64,000 nt of DNA from Physella acuta (lineage: Eukaryota; Mollusca; Gastropoda; Physidae), in NCBI RefSeq assembly GCF_028476545.1, contig NW_026732581.1, forward strand, positions 943,789-1,007,788, written 5' to 3'. Position 1 is the stretch's first letter, and each line of letters begins with the position of its first letter. The notes below the pieces were generated by a model. It was not told the DNA's origin and ran no database searches. It saw nothing but the letters and a program-made list of their open reading frames with translations. Shown piece by piece: positions 1 through 12,470 of this stretch. Made by a program: the position numbers and the translations under genes.

Positions 1-340
1 CGCAAATACAAACTCACTTTATAATAATATTCACTTCGTAATAATAGCTTTAAATCTTAAAAGTAATGGTATCCTGTTTCACAGATGTTTTTTTTTCTCT
101 CAGACAAAATTTAAGAATTGTGTTGCCTAATTTAAATTTTATATCAATAGTCGCTTTTTCTTGATTATAACTTGCTATATGGACCCGGACCTGATCTGGA
201 ATGAGCAATGCTGCTACTGATTGAGATCTTTCTACACTTTCCCAGTTTAGTCATAAGTGGACTCGTAGGATCTACTTTCAGTTCTGTAAATACAATTTAA
301 ATATTTTGTCTGCTAGTGGACTTCATTTATCGTTGGAATT
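1..340. other. AT-rich sequence with no feature seen
   Basis: No open frame with coding character, tRNA or recognisable repeat was found. It may hold intron sequence of the PARP gene, whose first detected exon begins in mid-codon and so must have upstream exons. Confidence 0.4.
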
Positions 341-670
341 CAGTTCGATACAGAGATCGCATAACACAAGAAGGATGAGCGAAAGGACCATTCTCTGTCA
401 GAGACTACAAAGCATAACCTTATCAAGGAAACTGAGATGGTATGGGCATGTCACACGAACACAAAGGCCTATCTACAACAACAATGCAAAGCACTGTGAC
501 ATGAGAGAAGGGGAAGGCAAAACTTCATTGGTTGGAAGATATCAAAGATTCGACTGGGCTGCCCAGAACTGCTGACAGAATAAGAGGACCGAGACATGTC
601 GTGGAAAATTATCAAAAAAAAACTATCCAGACAAGGGTTAAGGGACGGTTTATTGATTGAGTGATTGGTT
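341..670 (+). mobile_element. LINE remnant, tail of a reverse-transcriptase ORF
   Basis: The plus frame encodes SRKLRWYGHVTR, a string typical of the C-terminal tail of non-LTR retrotransposon ORF2 proteins (R-R-L-R-W-x-G-H-V-x-R). A second conserved patch (RFDWAA..) follows at the expected distance, and a nearby frame resembles the final EDR..W segment of such proteins. In-frame stops and shifts show that it is a dead fragment. No reverse-transcriptase core or endonuclease is present, so the clade cannot be fixed; CR1-like or RTE-like are possible. Confidence 0.5.
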
Positions 671-774
671 GTTCGGTTCAATAAATCCTACGTTTTAAGG
701 GGATATTCTCAGTTCACTTCTATATTTTACAGTTTAAAATCTAAAGTCTTTCGAACACTTTTACCATATTTGGC

Positions 775-1390
775 AAATAAAAGTAAGTATTAAGCAGCGA
801 AAAAGGGGTTGAAAAAAAATTTCGTTGTCATGCAAGCACAAACAAAAACCTCCGTCATTTTGAATTTTTCTGTACTTTTGAAAACGCTTTTTTTAAGTTG
901 TTTTTTTATGTATGCACTTATATCAATCAAATTTAAACGACTTATTTTTCAATATATCTTAAAACTTTTCCCATTACAAATTTTTGAAAGATCAACTGGT
1001 CAGAATTTTACAGGTTCTGAAAAATATTACCCCTTTTGTTATGCAAATGATTTAAAATTTGCATATTGTTCATCATAAACTTTTTTCTATGAAAGCCGTC
1101 ACAATTCCTTCGTGACAAAGGTTTTATATTTGCACGAGAAACGATTACTGAAAAAATGTAGAGAATAGTTTAATAGCAGTAGGCATTTTATTGTTAGAAA
1201 ACTGCGAACTGCGAAAAACAGCAAAAAGAAACGAAAAGTAGGTCACGAAAAATACCATATCTGTGTAATTTGTAAAGCTGATTGTAAGCCTTGGGTGTTT
1301 CCGAGGTGATGGAAAATACGACTAACAAATACATGAGAAATCCAGCTTTCCGATAACGCCAAATACAATATGATGACGGATATGAAACGT
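775..1390 (+). repeat. Dispersed repeat, left inverted copy flanking PARP exons
   Basis: This stretch matches the reverse complement of 4850-5380 over several blocks in order: a GTAAG-rich start, a GTTGTCATG block, a GAAAACGCT block and a block reading roughly GCGAACTGxGAAAAACAG then AACGAAAAGTAGGT and GATTGTAAGC. The two copies face each other around PARP exons 1-4. There is no coding capacity, and the element class is unknown. Confidence 0.55.
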
Positions 1391-1636
1391 TTCACATAGA
1401 GCCTTCATGATAGGGAAGAATTTATTAATTTTTAATTAATAAGGTCCTTAAAATGGTATTTTAAACACATGCATTTTTTCATTTACAAAAACGGAGTGTA
1501 TTTATGTCATGATATCATACATTCTTACAAATGCAGTAGTATAAGTAATAGCAGAATCGTTACTAAGTAGCCTACATATTTGCATACATACATACACTAT
1601 GAAAGCATATATTTGTAATATGTGATATATATTTAG

Positions 1637-3385
1637 CTGCATATGCCTATATTCCAGATACTCAGTGTAGTGGAAAATTATCTGAATGTGCGTACATAGA
1701 GATAACCTACAAAGAAGAACAGGATAAACTTAGTGCCATTCAAACTCTAATTGAAAAATGTCGAAGTAAATGCACTACAGATACATTTTCTTGTTTAGTT
1801 ATAAATCAGTTCACGACCGACGAAGTAAGTATTTAACGTAACAAGTAGCTATTCATTGTATTTTAATTTTATTTAAAACTGCACAACTAAGGTGTGTATA
1901 AATATAAAAGCTAATATGATATACAATATATTTGATGCGTATGTGCTATGGTTATCGATACTTGAATGGTTTTCTCAGAATGATAAGGACCAAATATACA
2001 AATACACCCACAGTTGATGTAACTTAGAAGTTTGGCTAGAATAGTTTAGAACACGGGGATATTGCGTTTGTGAGTTGAGTTAAGGGGGAAGGCTCCGGTA
2101 AAAAAAACTTTTTTAATACTCGTTAAAACACAGTTATTTCTTTACAGCTTTATTAAAATACGTCTGCATATGTATTTCCAATAGAAAAAATCCGTGGAAA
2201 AATCTTGGTAACCATGACAATGGCGGCCATCTTGAAAAATTAACCTCCTCGTAGGTTTTCCACCATCCATAAAATATTATATTTTAGGCCCAAAAAACAA
2301 TCCATTCATAATCTTGTTCCATATTTTGGGGCACTCAGCTAAAAATTAGAAGTGCATATCTTCAAAATAATTTATTATGAGTTTTCAAAATTTGGGTCCG
2401 TTCAAAACACTTAATTTTTTGGGGGAATTTATGGGCATTAAAACTAGTGTTTTTAATGGACCCACAATTTGAAAATTCATAAAAAATTATGGGACATATT
2501 ATTGAGTTACGATGAATCGCCTCGTGTTTTTTTTTATATTAGAAGTATTACAATTTGGCTAAACAAAAAATGTTTTGGTCGCCAGAATAATGAGCTGCAT
2601 CATTTAATTTCAACGACTTCTTGTTTTTTTAAAAAAAAACAAGTAAATGTAAAATGCTTAGGATATTAAAAAAGTTTTTTTTTTAAATGAATATAAGAAA
2701 ATATTTCGAGAAATAGTGGAAATAAGGTAAGATGCAGAAATATACGTCTAAATTACAAATAAAAATAAAAACTTCCACTCAGTTCTTCAAAGGTCCTACA
2801 CCCATATATCCAAATGACGGATACTTACTGCGATAAACAATGACACATGCTTATCCGTCTTATTAGGATAACGTGGATTTAATAAAATGTATTTGAATAT
2901 TCTTTTATTATTTTAATGTTTATATACAATTGTATATCAATATCAATTATAGATATCATAAAGCCACTTTCATAATATGTTTTAGCGATTTTTACATGTT
3001 AAGATAATTATGCTGTAACTTTAAGGTGGGTACAAAATTGAATGTTTTTCATACAGATTTTACGACTTGAACAAATAGGCAGAGAAAATGTGTTACAGGT
3101 CAAAGTATCTACAAATGAAGTTAATGTATCAGGCTTTGGTAATAGTCTGATTATTGAAAATGAAATAAGACGGATAGAAATTGATCAAATGAAAGGCCTT
3201 TTAAATAATGTGCAAACTACATTTTTTTGGCAATACAACGACAATGGAGTGTGGCGAGATTTCATTAGTCTGTAAATATACATTAATTTAAATAATAAAC
3301 AAACTGTAATGTTCAAATGAAAACAAAAATCATTATTGTATTAAATCTACATTAAAATGTATTACTTACACTTACACATACACAT

Positions 3386-3451
<66 letters not shown>

Positions 3452-6400
3452 TATTTAACTTTTAATGTTTTTAAGACCAATTTAACAATCGTAGTAAGCA
3501 TTAAAACATTATTCAGGATAAATTTGAAACTGCAGTCCGCTTTCAACTCCAAACAAACTCATTGTTACATTGCAATTGAAAATAAAAACTATGATGTTGA
3601 CCTAAAGAACCTAACAGCAAAAAGTAAGGAATCTGGAAAAAGTATACAGATAAAACAAAACGCATGGGGAGGTAATTATTGTTTACATTTGAACCCAAGT
3701 CCGTAAAAAATGTTTACTGAACAAAATAATATTTTTAGTAGTAGTAAAAAGATATCTAGTACATCATTTCAATAACTCCCACCTCATCATTACCCCGTAC
3801 TATAACCCCCCTCACCCCTTCGTCAATTATTCTTATGGCTTTTTCATCTTTCGAGAATAATAATATTAAACATAATCCATCTAGAGTGAGAAACCCAACA
3901 TTCCATTGAATGCTTTATATGGGTTAACTAATAAATGGAGAATATTGCTCTGAGATACGAGAAAATTGACATACGAGCAAGTTAAGCTGTATACCGTTTT
4001 TAATGTAATATAATAATTATAATTCAATATATACATTTATCGATACAGTTAAGTTCAAAACTTAAAAATTGACAAAAAAATGTATCGATCAAACGAGATA
4101 TTATATAATACAGTTCGTATTATAATACACCAAGCGTCTCGGGCAAAGAAATAATAGGTTCCAACTCCTAAATAAATATTATAAAAGATACATACAAATA
4201 TACTCATGATTAATGTTTTGTAATTTCTCTAATTGGTAGAACCGTTGCCTGATTACTGGGATAGCATGGACGTCAACGACCAAATTATTGTAGTACCTTT
4301 GGAATCTTCTTCGGAGGAATATGAAAGAGTTGAGACAAACTATAAGACAAACGATACACGTGGTACAATTTTGAAGGTAGTGTTTTGGTTTTTTACTTAC
4401 AATGTTCGATCACGTAATGGCCTGCATGGAAGTGTTTTGATGGAGCGTTCTTCATCCTTCCAATCCACTATTATATTGCACAATTCAGCAACGTCCAATT
4501 GAGGCCCAACTGTTTATCACTCTAGGAAATACACAAATTAAATAAATAAAAAGCAAATGATACAAAAAATATGTCTGACATAAGAAAGTTGTATAAAGTA
4601 CACAATCAAATATAATTTAGGGTTAAATCTTGATTTTCATTATTAAGAGGATATGCTCATAAAAAAATCACCCAAATTCTGGTCTTTCGTCATAATGGGT
4701 TTCCTGCACTTTTGAATACTTTGTCCATTTTTTTTATAAAGAGAAAAATACTTTAAATGAGAAAAAAATGTGTAAGTGTTTAAAATACTATTTTTATGAC
4801 TCTATTAATTACAAAGTAATCATTTGTCCCCAATCTTACAAACTCTCTACGAAAAGTTTTATATCCGTCTTCATATTGTATTTGGCATCATTAGAAACAT
4901 AGATTTCTCATGTATTTAATAATCGTATTTTCAAACATCAGGAAACACACAAAGCTTACAATCGGCTTAATACATTTTATAGATACCTACTTTTCGTTAC
5001 TTTTTTCTGTTTTTCTCAGTTCGCAATTTTTAATACTAAAAAACCTACTAGTTTTTTTTTTATTTAATAAGCAAATCCTACCATATTTTCAGCAATTGTT
5101 TTTCAAGCAACGTTTATGGTAAATAATATGCAAAGTTTGAAACTTTTGCATACTAAAATAGATACGATTTTTCTTTCGAGAAGTTTTCTAAAAAAATAGT
5201 TTTAATATTCATTGAAAATCAAGCCGTTTATTTTATATTGCTGTAAGTGCAAAAACAAAAAAAGCCTTAGCGTTTTTAAAATACAATAGTGGCGGGGGAT
5301 TTTTCAAGTTTCCATGACAACCAAAATTGTTGTCAACCTTTTTTTCTATTTAACGCTTACTTTCTTGTACCAAACATAAAAGAATTTGAAAGACTTTAGA
5401 TCTTATTAGCATAGAGAAATACCTTTCCCTGTGTAACAATTAAATTAAAAATTATCTGAAAAATGCTATTCAAGCTGCAAATCAACTTAGGGCAAATTAC
5501 TTTTAAGACGAACTAAAATCCAAATAGATAAAAAAACTTAAGTAAGCCGATGTTAGTCATTGCATTCATATATACATTCATAGGCAGGCATACAGTGTTA
5601 CCTCGACATGCGAGTACCCGGGACTTACGAGATTTTTTAAAATACGAGCTTTCGAGTCAGATAGAAATTTTCTTTGCTTTGACAAAAGAGCAAAATCTTT
5701 CGGGTCAAGGGCCAAAGCCACCCCGCGTCTACCTGCACAAGCTATGATAGTGGTCTGCCACGAAAGCCTTATTTTTGTAGGGCTGAGTGGTAGAAGCGGT
5801 TACACGTCTGACTTGATGCATGGAAGGCGAAGGCGATAGGTGCCGTGTGGAATGGTAGGTTCGAAACACGTTGGTGTCTGACTGCTTGTCTTTACTTGGA
5901 CTATTTTCTGTACCTTTGTCTACCCTTGGCGTTGAAATATCACTTTCTGTTAATATTGCTATTTCAGTTACAACGCCTGCTTCCACCCCCCTACACGAGT
6001 TACGAGTAACCGGATTTACGGGTTTAATAGTTTATTGGGAAAAAAATAACCGAAACAATTGCAACTGATTGTGCGTCGAAGCTTTTTTTATCTTTTACTT
6101 CTTCTTCTTCGTTCTTAATTTAGTGTTGGAAGGGATCCCCTTCATTAAGTTTACATGCGTGCCAACTGGTTATGCGCCATTGAAACCATTGACACCGATT
6201 TTAACCTGTATTTATTTTGCATTTACTTTTATAGCCTTTGTCCAACCAAAAACAAACTACAAGGCAGTAGTTGATTGATAATTTGGAGTTGTCTCTCTTA
6301 GAAGAGTCGCTGTCCCCAGCTAACGAGACTCATGTGTCCGACTTTTCGGTTTAGCAACCATGAGCTTTACCGACTCGACCACGCAGAACCCATTTTATGA

Positions 6401-7099
6401 TATTTACTTAACTCATTTCCGAAAAATTCTTAAAAGGAGGAAAAAACAATCTTTAGCGAGTAATTTTAACGGGCATCGTGGAAAAGTGTGGAAAGAGAAG
6501 TGAAAGGAAAAAATCAATAACCAGCGAAGAGAAAAGCATTGATATAGATTAAGCAATGGTTATTAAACATTGTATTCTAACATTTGGATTCAATTAGATT
6601 TTTTGGATAAAATATAACGTTAAAATTGTAACTGGACAGTGAATTAAACTGACAAAAAGAGCATAAGTGAACGAAGTGAAGCTCCTCCAATGCGAACTGG
6701 GTCTACAACACCACCAACATCTTACGTGGGCTGAAATCAACCGATTCACTTTATAAAAACCAGTTATTATCTTTGCATTATCCTTAATTATGTTGTTAAA
6801 CTGTTAGGTATTATTCTTATTTAAAAACACGTAACACAACCACATGGGATTGCATTGTGTGGACTGGAATGGACTATTGGCATTCATTTATTTTAAACAA
6901 GAACATTTCTTTTTCTAGGTGGGAGGTTGTCACACATTAGCTTCTGATTTATCTATGCAATCTGTATTATATTTGCATAATGGTTTGACAATCCACAATA
7001 TTTTACTTTCATTTGTTTTCTTAAGGATTGTACACAATAAAAGAAAACAAAGAAGTGGTTTTATTGTTTGAGGGAAAGATAATGTGTGTGTGTGTAGTC

Positions 7100-7169
<70 letters not shown>

Positions 7170-8061
7170 ACTACCAAAATAAATATCAATATTACATGTC
7201 TTTATAGATCGAGCGAGTCCAAAACAAATATCTGTTTCAACAATACTCAATAAAGAAAAGAGAAATAGATAAAAGAAACCCTGGCCAAAATAACGAACGT
7301 TTGCTCTACCATGGCACCGACTTTGAAGCCATTAAAGAAATTAATAAGTTTGGATTTAACAGAAGCTACTGTGGCAAAAATGGTAAATATTCTGTAATAC
7401 CACCTGATCTATTTAGATCTCTTGGTCGTGTAGTGGGGATAACTTTTATAACATAGTATATATCTAGGTTTTAGGAGGTGTTTTTAATTTGTTTAGTAAT
7501 GGAAATTAAAATACTAGGCTTAAATGCAAAAACATACAGCAGAATAATTTTCAATTACAACTTCTATTACTGGATGAGTATAAATCAAGAATAACATTGT
7601 TAAACCTCTGATATTACAATGACAGTGTCTTAAAAATCGTGCTTGATTATAAAACATAACTGTACAAAAATTTGAAGCAGATAACAACATTTCAAAGCAT
7701 CTTAAAATATTTTTTCAAAATAGTCTTGTTAAAGTTGCAGAGTTGCTTGACTGGATCGGAAGAGTTGCCTGAGAGAAACTATAAATGCGACTTTTGTCAA
7801 GTTTTAGCGTAGGTGCAAGGTTTAGGGGTATAACTAAGACTATATTTAGTATCAATGTGCAGTAGCTATGTATAGATCAAGGTTACCAGACAAAGTAGTA
7901 TGGTACTGTCTACATTTTAGCGTCTATACAAGAAATATTGGCGTCGTTGATGGTTGAATAAAAAAATAGAATTAAGAATCAAATGCCGAAAACGATATAC
8001 AATAATAATCACGTCCTTGATAATAGAGACAAAAAAATTAAACGCCTAATTAAGTTGTTGA

Positions 8062-8143
<82 letters not shown>

Positions 8144-9190
8144 GTAAGCGTTTGTATTAGGATTTATGTTGGGGTTATTAGATGTTTTATTTGAAGTTAA
8201 ATTTTCGGATCCGGTTTAAGTGCTGATTTAGGAAAATAATCAGTTTTTAATTACACTTTTTATTTCCAGTAAATTTAAGATTTAGGTGGAGCTTTTGTTT
8301 TTGGTTCCAGTTTAGAGATAAAGACAACACTATCAACTTAGCGCACGTTATTTTACTCCCTCAACGGGCCATTCATCTAGTCTTTGTATATTAGACTAAT
8401 GTTCCGCACTATTATACACACATTGTTTGCTGTTCACTTGGTGCGCATTCCTTTTTTCTACGAGATTCTATTCTATTTTTAAAAGGTTAAATATTTAAAA
8501 ATTGATTAAAAAATCATGTCTATTTCCCTATTAGCCATCCCCCGTATAGAATATTCGAGAAAGTTTAGGGGAGATCACTCCCGCTTCATTTTAAAAAGAT
8601 GAGTCAATCATTTGTCACAATGCGTCTGCTTTTAAAAACCAACAATTATGATGTAAACTAAAATTTACATCCATTTGTAAAAGAAAATGTAAGTTTCCCA
8701 AAATGTGTGGTCCCTTCGCTGCTGCCCTCACAGCCCCTATCCCTCTAAATTTAATCTCCCACTGGTCTAATCTGTTTACTAACAAAAGTCTTTCACATAT
8801 TTTATTATTATAACTTAAACAGTGGGTTATTTTAAACAACTAATTGTAAACTTGGCTGATTGCTATCGTTGACGTTGTTCTATGCAGCTATATTTTTTTT
8901 TTCTAGGTACAATCTATGGGCAAGGTATTTATTTTGTAAACAGCAGCAGTTACGCAATATGTTATTGCAAACCAGACTTAGATGGCCTCCACAGACTCTG
9001 CCTAGCTCGAGTTCTTGTCGGGAAATCAATTGAAACCTCTAAAGAAGTAAAATACCTTCCAAAACGACCAGACTGTGATGCGCTGTACGACTCTGGGAAA
9101 AACTCGAGTGAGAGCATATATGTCATTTTTAATGATATTCAAGCTTATCCTGAATATATGTTAACTTTTAGTTTACCGAAGAAAATGTAG
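1637..9190 (+). CDS. WWE-domain PARP-family mono-ADP-ribosyltransferase (5' partial)
   Basis: Six exons read continuously: 1637-1824, 3057-3271, 3517-3671, 4240-4376, 7208-7382 and 8907-9190 (stop TAG at 9188). All introns are GT-AG and phases match. Exons 1-2 look like the KH-like linker upstream of the WWE domain in PARP14-type proteins (inference). Exons 2-3 encode a WWE domain (WQYNDNGVW, then YDVDL). Exon 4 opens the catalytic domain (LPDYW..M, EYERV). Exon 5 carries the NAD-binding LLYHGT and GFNRSYCGKNG, and exon 6 carries YGQGIYFV and SIYVIFND.QAYPEY. The triad reads H-Y-I: isoleucine replaces the glutamate needed for poly-ADP-ribosylation, so mono-ADP-ribosylation is expected. Exon 1 starts in mid-codon, so upstream exons (possibly macrodomains) are missing or outside the window. 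No break was seen. The PARP11/12/14/15 group fits best; orthology is not assigned. Confidence 0.88.
2367..2490. repeat. Imperfect inverted repeat in PARP intron 1
   Basis: An arm at about 2367-2399 pairs with 2458-2490 around a loop of about 58 nt. The arms share a TTTTCAAAxTxTGGGTCC core. It may be a decayed MITE or simply a hairpin-forming intron segment. Confidence 0.5.
3373..3448. repeat. (CA)n/(TA)n microsatellite
   Basis: CACA units pass into a TATA run inside PARP intron 2. Confidence 0.9.
4850..5380 (-). repeat. Dispersed repeat, right inverted copy
   Basis: This is the reverse-complement partner of 775-1390, with the conserved blocks in the same order. It lies in PARP intron 4, between the first WWE/catalytic exons and the NAD-binding exons. 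Confidence 0.55.
5588..6045. mobile_element. pogo/Tigger-like DNA transposon remnant
   Basis: The left edge CAGTGTTACCTCGACATGCG, followed by repeated TACGAG words, resembles the terminus of Tigger/pogo elements (CAGTGGTACCTCG...ACGAG). Near the right side ACGAGTTACGAG and a further ACGGG word appear. The interior frames show no intact transposase. A further small ATACGAG-bearing piece lies near 3955-3985. The assignment rests on terminal similarity recalled from the family, so confidence is moderate. Confidence 0.45.
6098..6385 (-). mobile_element. tRNA-derived SINE, family A, copy 1
   Basis: On the minus strand the element starts with a tRNA-like head (GTGGTCGAGTCGG, A-box-like), runs through a shared body (GTTAGCTGGGGACAG, GGACAAAGGCTATGGAAG-like, GGCGCATAACCAGTT) and ends in a (GAA)n tail, seen here as CTTCTTCTTC at the left. 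Copies of the same body lie at 10116, 44288 and 60697. It sits in PARP intron 4. Confidence 0.65.
7093..7171. repeat. (GTA)n trinucleotide microsatellite
   Basis: About 24 GTA/TAG units lie 40 bp upstream of the acceptor of PARP exon 5 and follow a (GT)n run. Length variation so close to a splice acceptor could affect splicing; this is inference. Confidence 0.9.
8068..8144. repeat. (TA)n microsatellite
   Basis: A TA run with a single CA interruption in PARP intron 5. Confidence 0.9.
8290..8400 (+). repeat. Dispersed repeat shared with 38.1 and 39.3 kb
   Basis: The words TTTAGAGA-AAGA, CACTATCAA.TTAGCGC and CTCAACGGGCCATT recur in the same order at 38095-38165 and 39250-39330. Function and class are unknown. 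Confidence 0.5.
8505..8592 (+). repeat. Short dispersed repeat (MITE-like), copy 1
   Basis: It shares an AAAATCATGTCTAT block and a GAATATTCGAGAA.GTTTAGG to GATCACTCCCG block with the reverse complement of about 62195-62280. Confidence 0.55.
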
Positions 9191-10115
9191 CAACTCACAT
9201 GCTCCTTACACAAAATAATATATTTGCTTCTTTTCAGTATTGATATATTTTATATATAATATATACTCATTTTATTCGTATAAGCTTTTATTTAATTTAC
9301 AATGTATGTTTGTTGGCTTGTGCGTTAGTAGCGAATCCTCTTAGTATTGAATCACTTATAAATCAATAATTTCGTTCATATCTTGCGGATAAATTCGTCT
9401 ACCACAAAATGCAACAATATCAAATTTTGTTTTTAATTAGCTCTTAAATTAGAACTTAGAAGAAAAAATGATCCCAGGTGTTCTATATTCAGCAATGAAA
9501 GGGAAGATTACAATTGATACATCTCAAGAGGGTGATCAATCAGCCTGTTTAAATGCAGGTCTTAGACTTTTTGTCTTCACCGGCTTTTAAAAGAGCCATA
9601 ACCATGTGTTAGAAATCGCGAGCTACTCAAGGTGATTTAAAGCAAATATTTTAAGTCAAATAAGGTGGCGATGTATTTTAGAACAAATTACTAAAATAAA
9701 AGAATTTTTTTTAAATTCTACGCTTTTAAATGCATTGAAAAAAACTTGTTTGAAATATCTTATTTATTTTAACGACCTGTGTTTTAATTATAAAGAGCAA
9801 TTACTTTTATAGTTTGCAGTTCTTTTAAAAGCCAATTGTTTTAAAAATGTTTTTTAATGTTGTTATATTTTTATTGTATGAACGTAAATGAAAAAAAATA
9901 GAAATCTAATGTTAACATTAATCCAATTTCATGTAATATGCCTATGCATAACATGCATTGCATTTGCGCTGCATATGTGATTCGAGCATTCATTCAATTA
10001 ATGAAACCAACATGTGTGATTCGTCAATGAAAAAGCTATACGCTGTTTTGAACAACGAAAAATGCATGAAATTATTGTAACACGAAATATAATTAATTTG
10101 ATGTTGTTCTCTTTG
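9191..10115. other. 3' flank of the PARP gene, no gene seen
   Basis: AT-rich sequence following the PARP stop codon. The proximal part probably includes the 3' UTR; no clear AATAAA lies in the first 150 bases. No repeat or coding exon was recognised. Confidence 0.4.
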
Positions 10116-10474
10116 TCTTCTTCTTCGTTCTTAATTTTTAGTGTTGGGAGGGTTTGAACTCGAGACTTTTTTTGAATGTATCATTCGTGAGCTTTGCCGA
10201 CTCGACCATGCTTCCATCACAATAAAGGATTACGTATCAACTGGTTATGCGCCATTGAGGCCATTGACTCCGATTTCAGCCTGCTTTTCTTTATGGATTT
10301 ACTTCCATAGCCTTTGTCCAACCAAGAACAAACTACATGGCAGTAGTTGTTTGATTTTGGAGTTGTCTCTCCTAGAAGAGTGGCTGTCCCCAGCTAACGA
10401 GCCTCATCTGCCCGAGGGTTCGAACTCGAGACTTTTCGGTTTAGCAACCATGAGCTTTACCGACTAGACCACGC
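10116..10474 (-). mobile_element. SINE family A, composite copy 2
   Basis: The minus strand has a tRNA-like head (TGGTC.AGTCGGTAAAGC, then a B-box-like GAGTTCGAACCCT at 10418-10430), the family body and a (GAA)n tail at the left. A second partial head (GTCGAGTCGGCAAAGC-like, with another GAGTTC) lies at about 10150-10212 inside the tail end. This suggests one SINE inserted into, or recombined with, another. Confidence 0.65.
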
Positions 10475-10639
10475 TTTATCTTAACTAGTTTAGCTTGTTA
10501 AATTTTTAAAAACAGATTATTCATAGTGTGTATGTTTATAATAACTTTAATTAAAATGTAATATTTAAAAAACTTTACATTTTTAGTGAGTTAGTGTTTA
10601 AACTAGAATAGATGATTGTTTATAAGAGGAAGTGATCAC

Positions 10640-10860
10640 CGGATCTGACTTCACTTGTATGCATTAAGCGCAGTGGTTGAGTGCTGGTTAAGGCATTTAT
10701 CGCTTGAAATGTGGCAGGCTGTTGCGTCGGGCGAATAGAACACGGCTGACATGCCCATTAGACCTGACAAGTGGGTGAAAACGAACGCGAATGACGACCC
10801 ATCCTCCCCCATTCGAAAGGTCATTAAGACTGACCAGATGCTGACCAGATGCCTTTTTCT
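10640..10860 (+). repeat. Possible third SINE-like repeat
   Basis: GCGCAGTGGTTGAGTGCTGG resembles a tRNA A-box region. The segment is more GC-rich than its surroundings and ends near a T-rich tract after a short GACCAGATGC direct repeat. No second copy is in the window, so the call is weak. Confidence 0.25.
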
Positions 10861-11539
10861 TTATATAAACATAGCAATTGTATTTGTGAAAAACTGATGG
10901 GAATTTTCAACAAGCTTTTTAGGGTATTGAGCTGGCTTGCTACTTTTTTTGCATGGACCTCCGTAATTCATTTGACTATATGAAAAGATTGTCGGTAAGA
11001 CACTACACCCCCAACGAGGACTTAAATCTGGACCTAAGATTCTTCTTATATAAACTATATATCGAGAAAAAAATGTTTAACTTCAAAACATGGAAGCGTT
11101 ATTCGTATTTTAAACGTGCATAAACGATTGTATTTATAACTTTCACTCCATTTTTCTCTTTTTTCTCTCTCTCTTTATCACTTTTACCTCCAACATATTT
11201 AGACTCATCACTGTTAATTTAGATTTTTTTCCAAATGTTTTCCATAATATGTGAACATTCTCGACTCAGAAATGTCCACTTCCAGTAATTTATGAATTTA
11301 TATTTAAGAAAAAAATCTGCTTTGAATGTTTACGTTTATACATCTCATAAATTCTTAATATTCGTATTGTATGAAGATACAATTAAACGAAATAATACAA
11401 TTCTAGCTTTGTTAACCAGTTTAGAAAAACTGGGTTTAACTTACTTCTTTATAAAACACAAACCGTGTTATGGCCAAACAAGCTGTGTTATGGCAAAACA
11501 AAATGTGTTAGGTCATGGCCAAACCAACTTTGTTTGGTC

Positions 11540-11705
11540 ATGGCCAAACATGAAAAAACACCCTGAAACTACAAACTGCCCGCACTGCAATAATTTGATC
11601 AAAAGCAGACTGACAATCAAACACCACCTGGGTCTTTCAGGTCGGATATTGCCAAACAAGCCTATACACAAAGAACAATATATAGAACAATATCTCAAGG
11701 ACTAG
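11540..11705 (+). pseudogene. Probable LINE ORF2 C-terminal zinc-finger tail
   Basis: The frame reads CPHCNNLIKSRLTIKHHLG then GRIL, and stops. A CPxC...KSRxGLxxH tail is common at the C-terminus of animal non-LTR retrotransposon ORF2 proteins. Upstream frames show a short GTGTTATGGCCAAAC-like repeat instead of a reverse transcriptase, so it is an orphan tail. A small host zinc-finger exon is the alternative but has no splice support. Confidence 0.3.
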
Positions 11706-12109
11706 CACCTTTGAAATCTTCTACATTTTTACCCAGACAAATCAATATTTTACATACGCGCTGACGTCAGAACATAAATAGACAAATCAATATCTTATAT
11801 AAAAAAAAATGTCTAAACATGAACAGACAACCAAGAGACGACTATGTCATTCAAGTTCAGACAACTCGACTCTCACTTATTTTCATGAATTAGCTTCTAT
11901 TAAATCAAAGTGTTTTAAAATGAAATAGAACTGAACTATTATGATTTAAAGGCACGATTGCTTTTGCTTAAGATCAAATTTCTGCGCATTGGAAAAAAAA
12001 ACAACGAAAAGAAATCGAAAAACAAAATAAATAAATGTACTGTCAACTGTTTGCCTTTAGAACTTTGTATCGCCACGCAAAACAATCCCCCCACAAAGCT
12101 CCCCAAACT

Positions 12110-12470
12110 CGAACTCCACCCCTCCCTCTCACACACACGCAACCGACCGTCCCTCCCACACACACACGACCGTCCCTCACACACATACCCATACACACAC
12201 GCAACCGACCGTCCCTCCCACACACACACGACCGTCCCTCACACACACACACGACCGTCACTCCCACAATTACGACCGTCCTTCCCACACACACACGACC
12301 GTCCCTCACACACATACCCATACACACACGCGAACACGACCGTCCCTCCCACACACACACGCACAGGACCGTCCCTCACAGACACGCGAACACGACCTGC
12401 CCTCCCTCACCCATGACCGTCCCTCCCAACCCCCCCACCCACACACATACCCACACGAACAAACATTATT
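12110..12470 (+). repeat. CACA/GACCGTCCCTC minisatellite
   Basis: A variable CACACACACGACCGTCCCTC unit is repeated about 14 times with interspersed CATACCC words. Open frames of 96-152 codons across it are low-complexity products of the repeat, not genes. Confidence 0.85.

Noticed and set aside
3042-3275. A stand-alone 77-codon gene
   Set aside because: The frame joins by clean splice sites to neighbouring exons to complete a WWE domain; it is exon 2 of the PARP gene.
6930-7250. Poly-leucine membrane-like protein on the minus strand
   Set aside because: The leucine run is the (GTA)n microsatellite, and the frame overlaps PARP exon 5 on the other strand.
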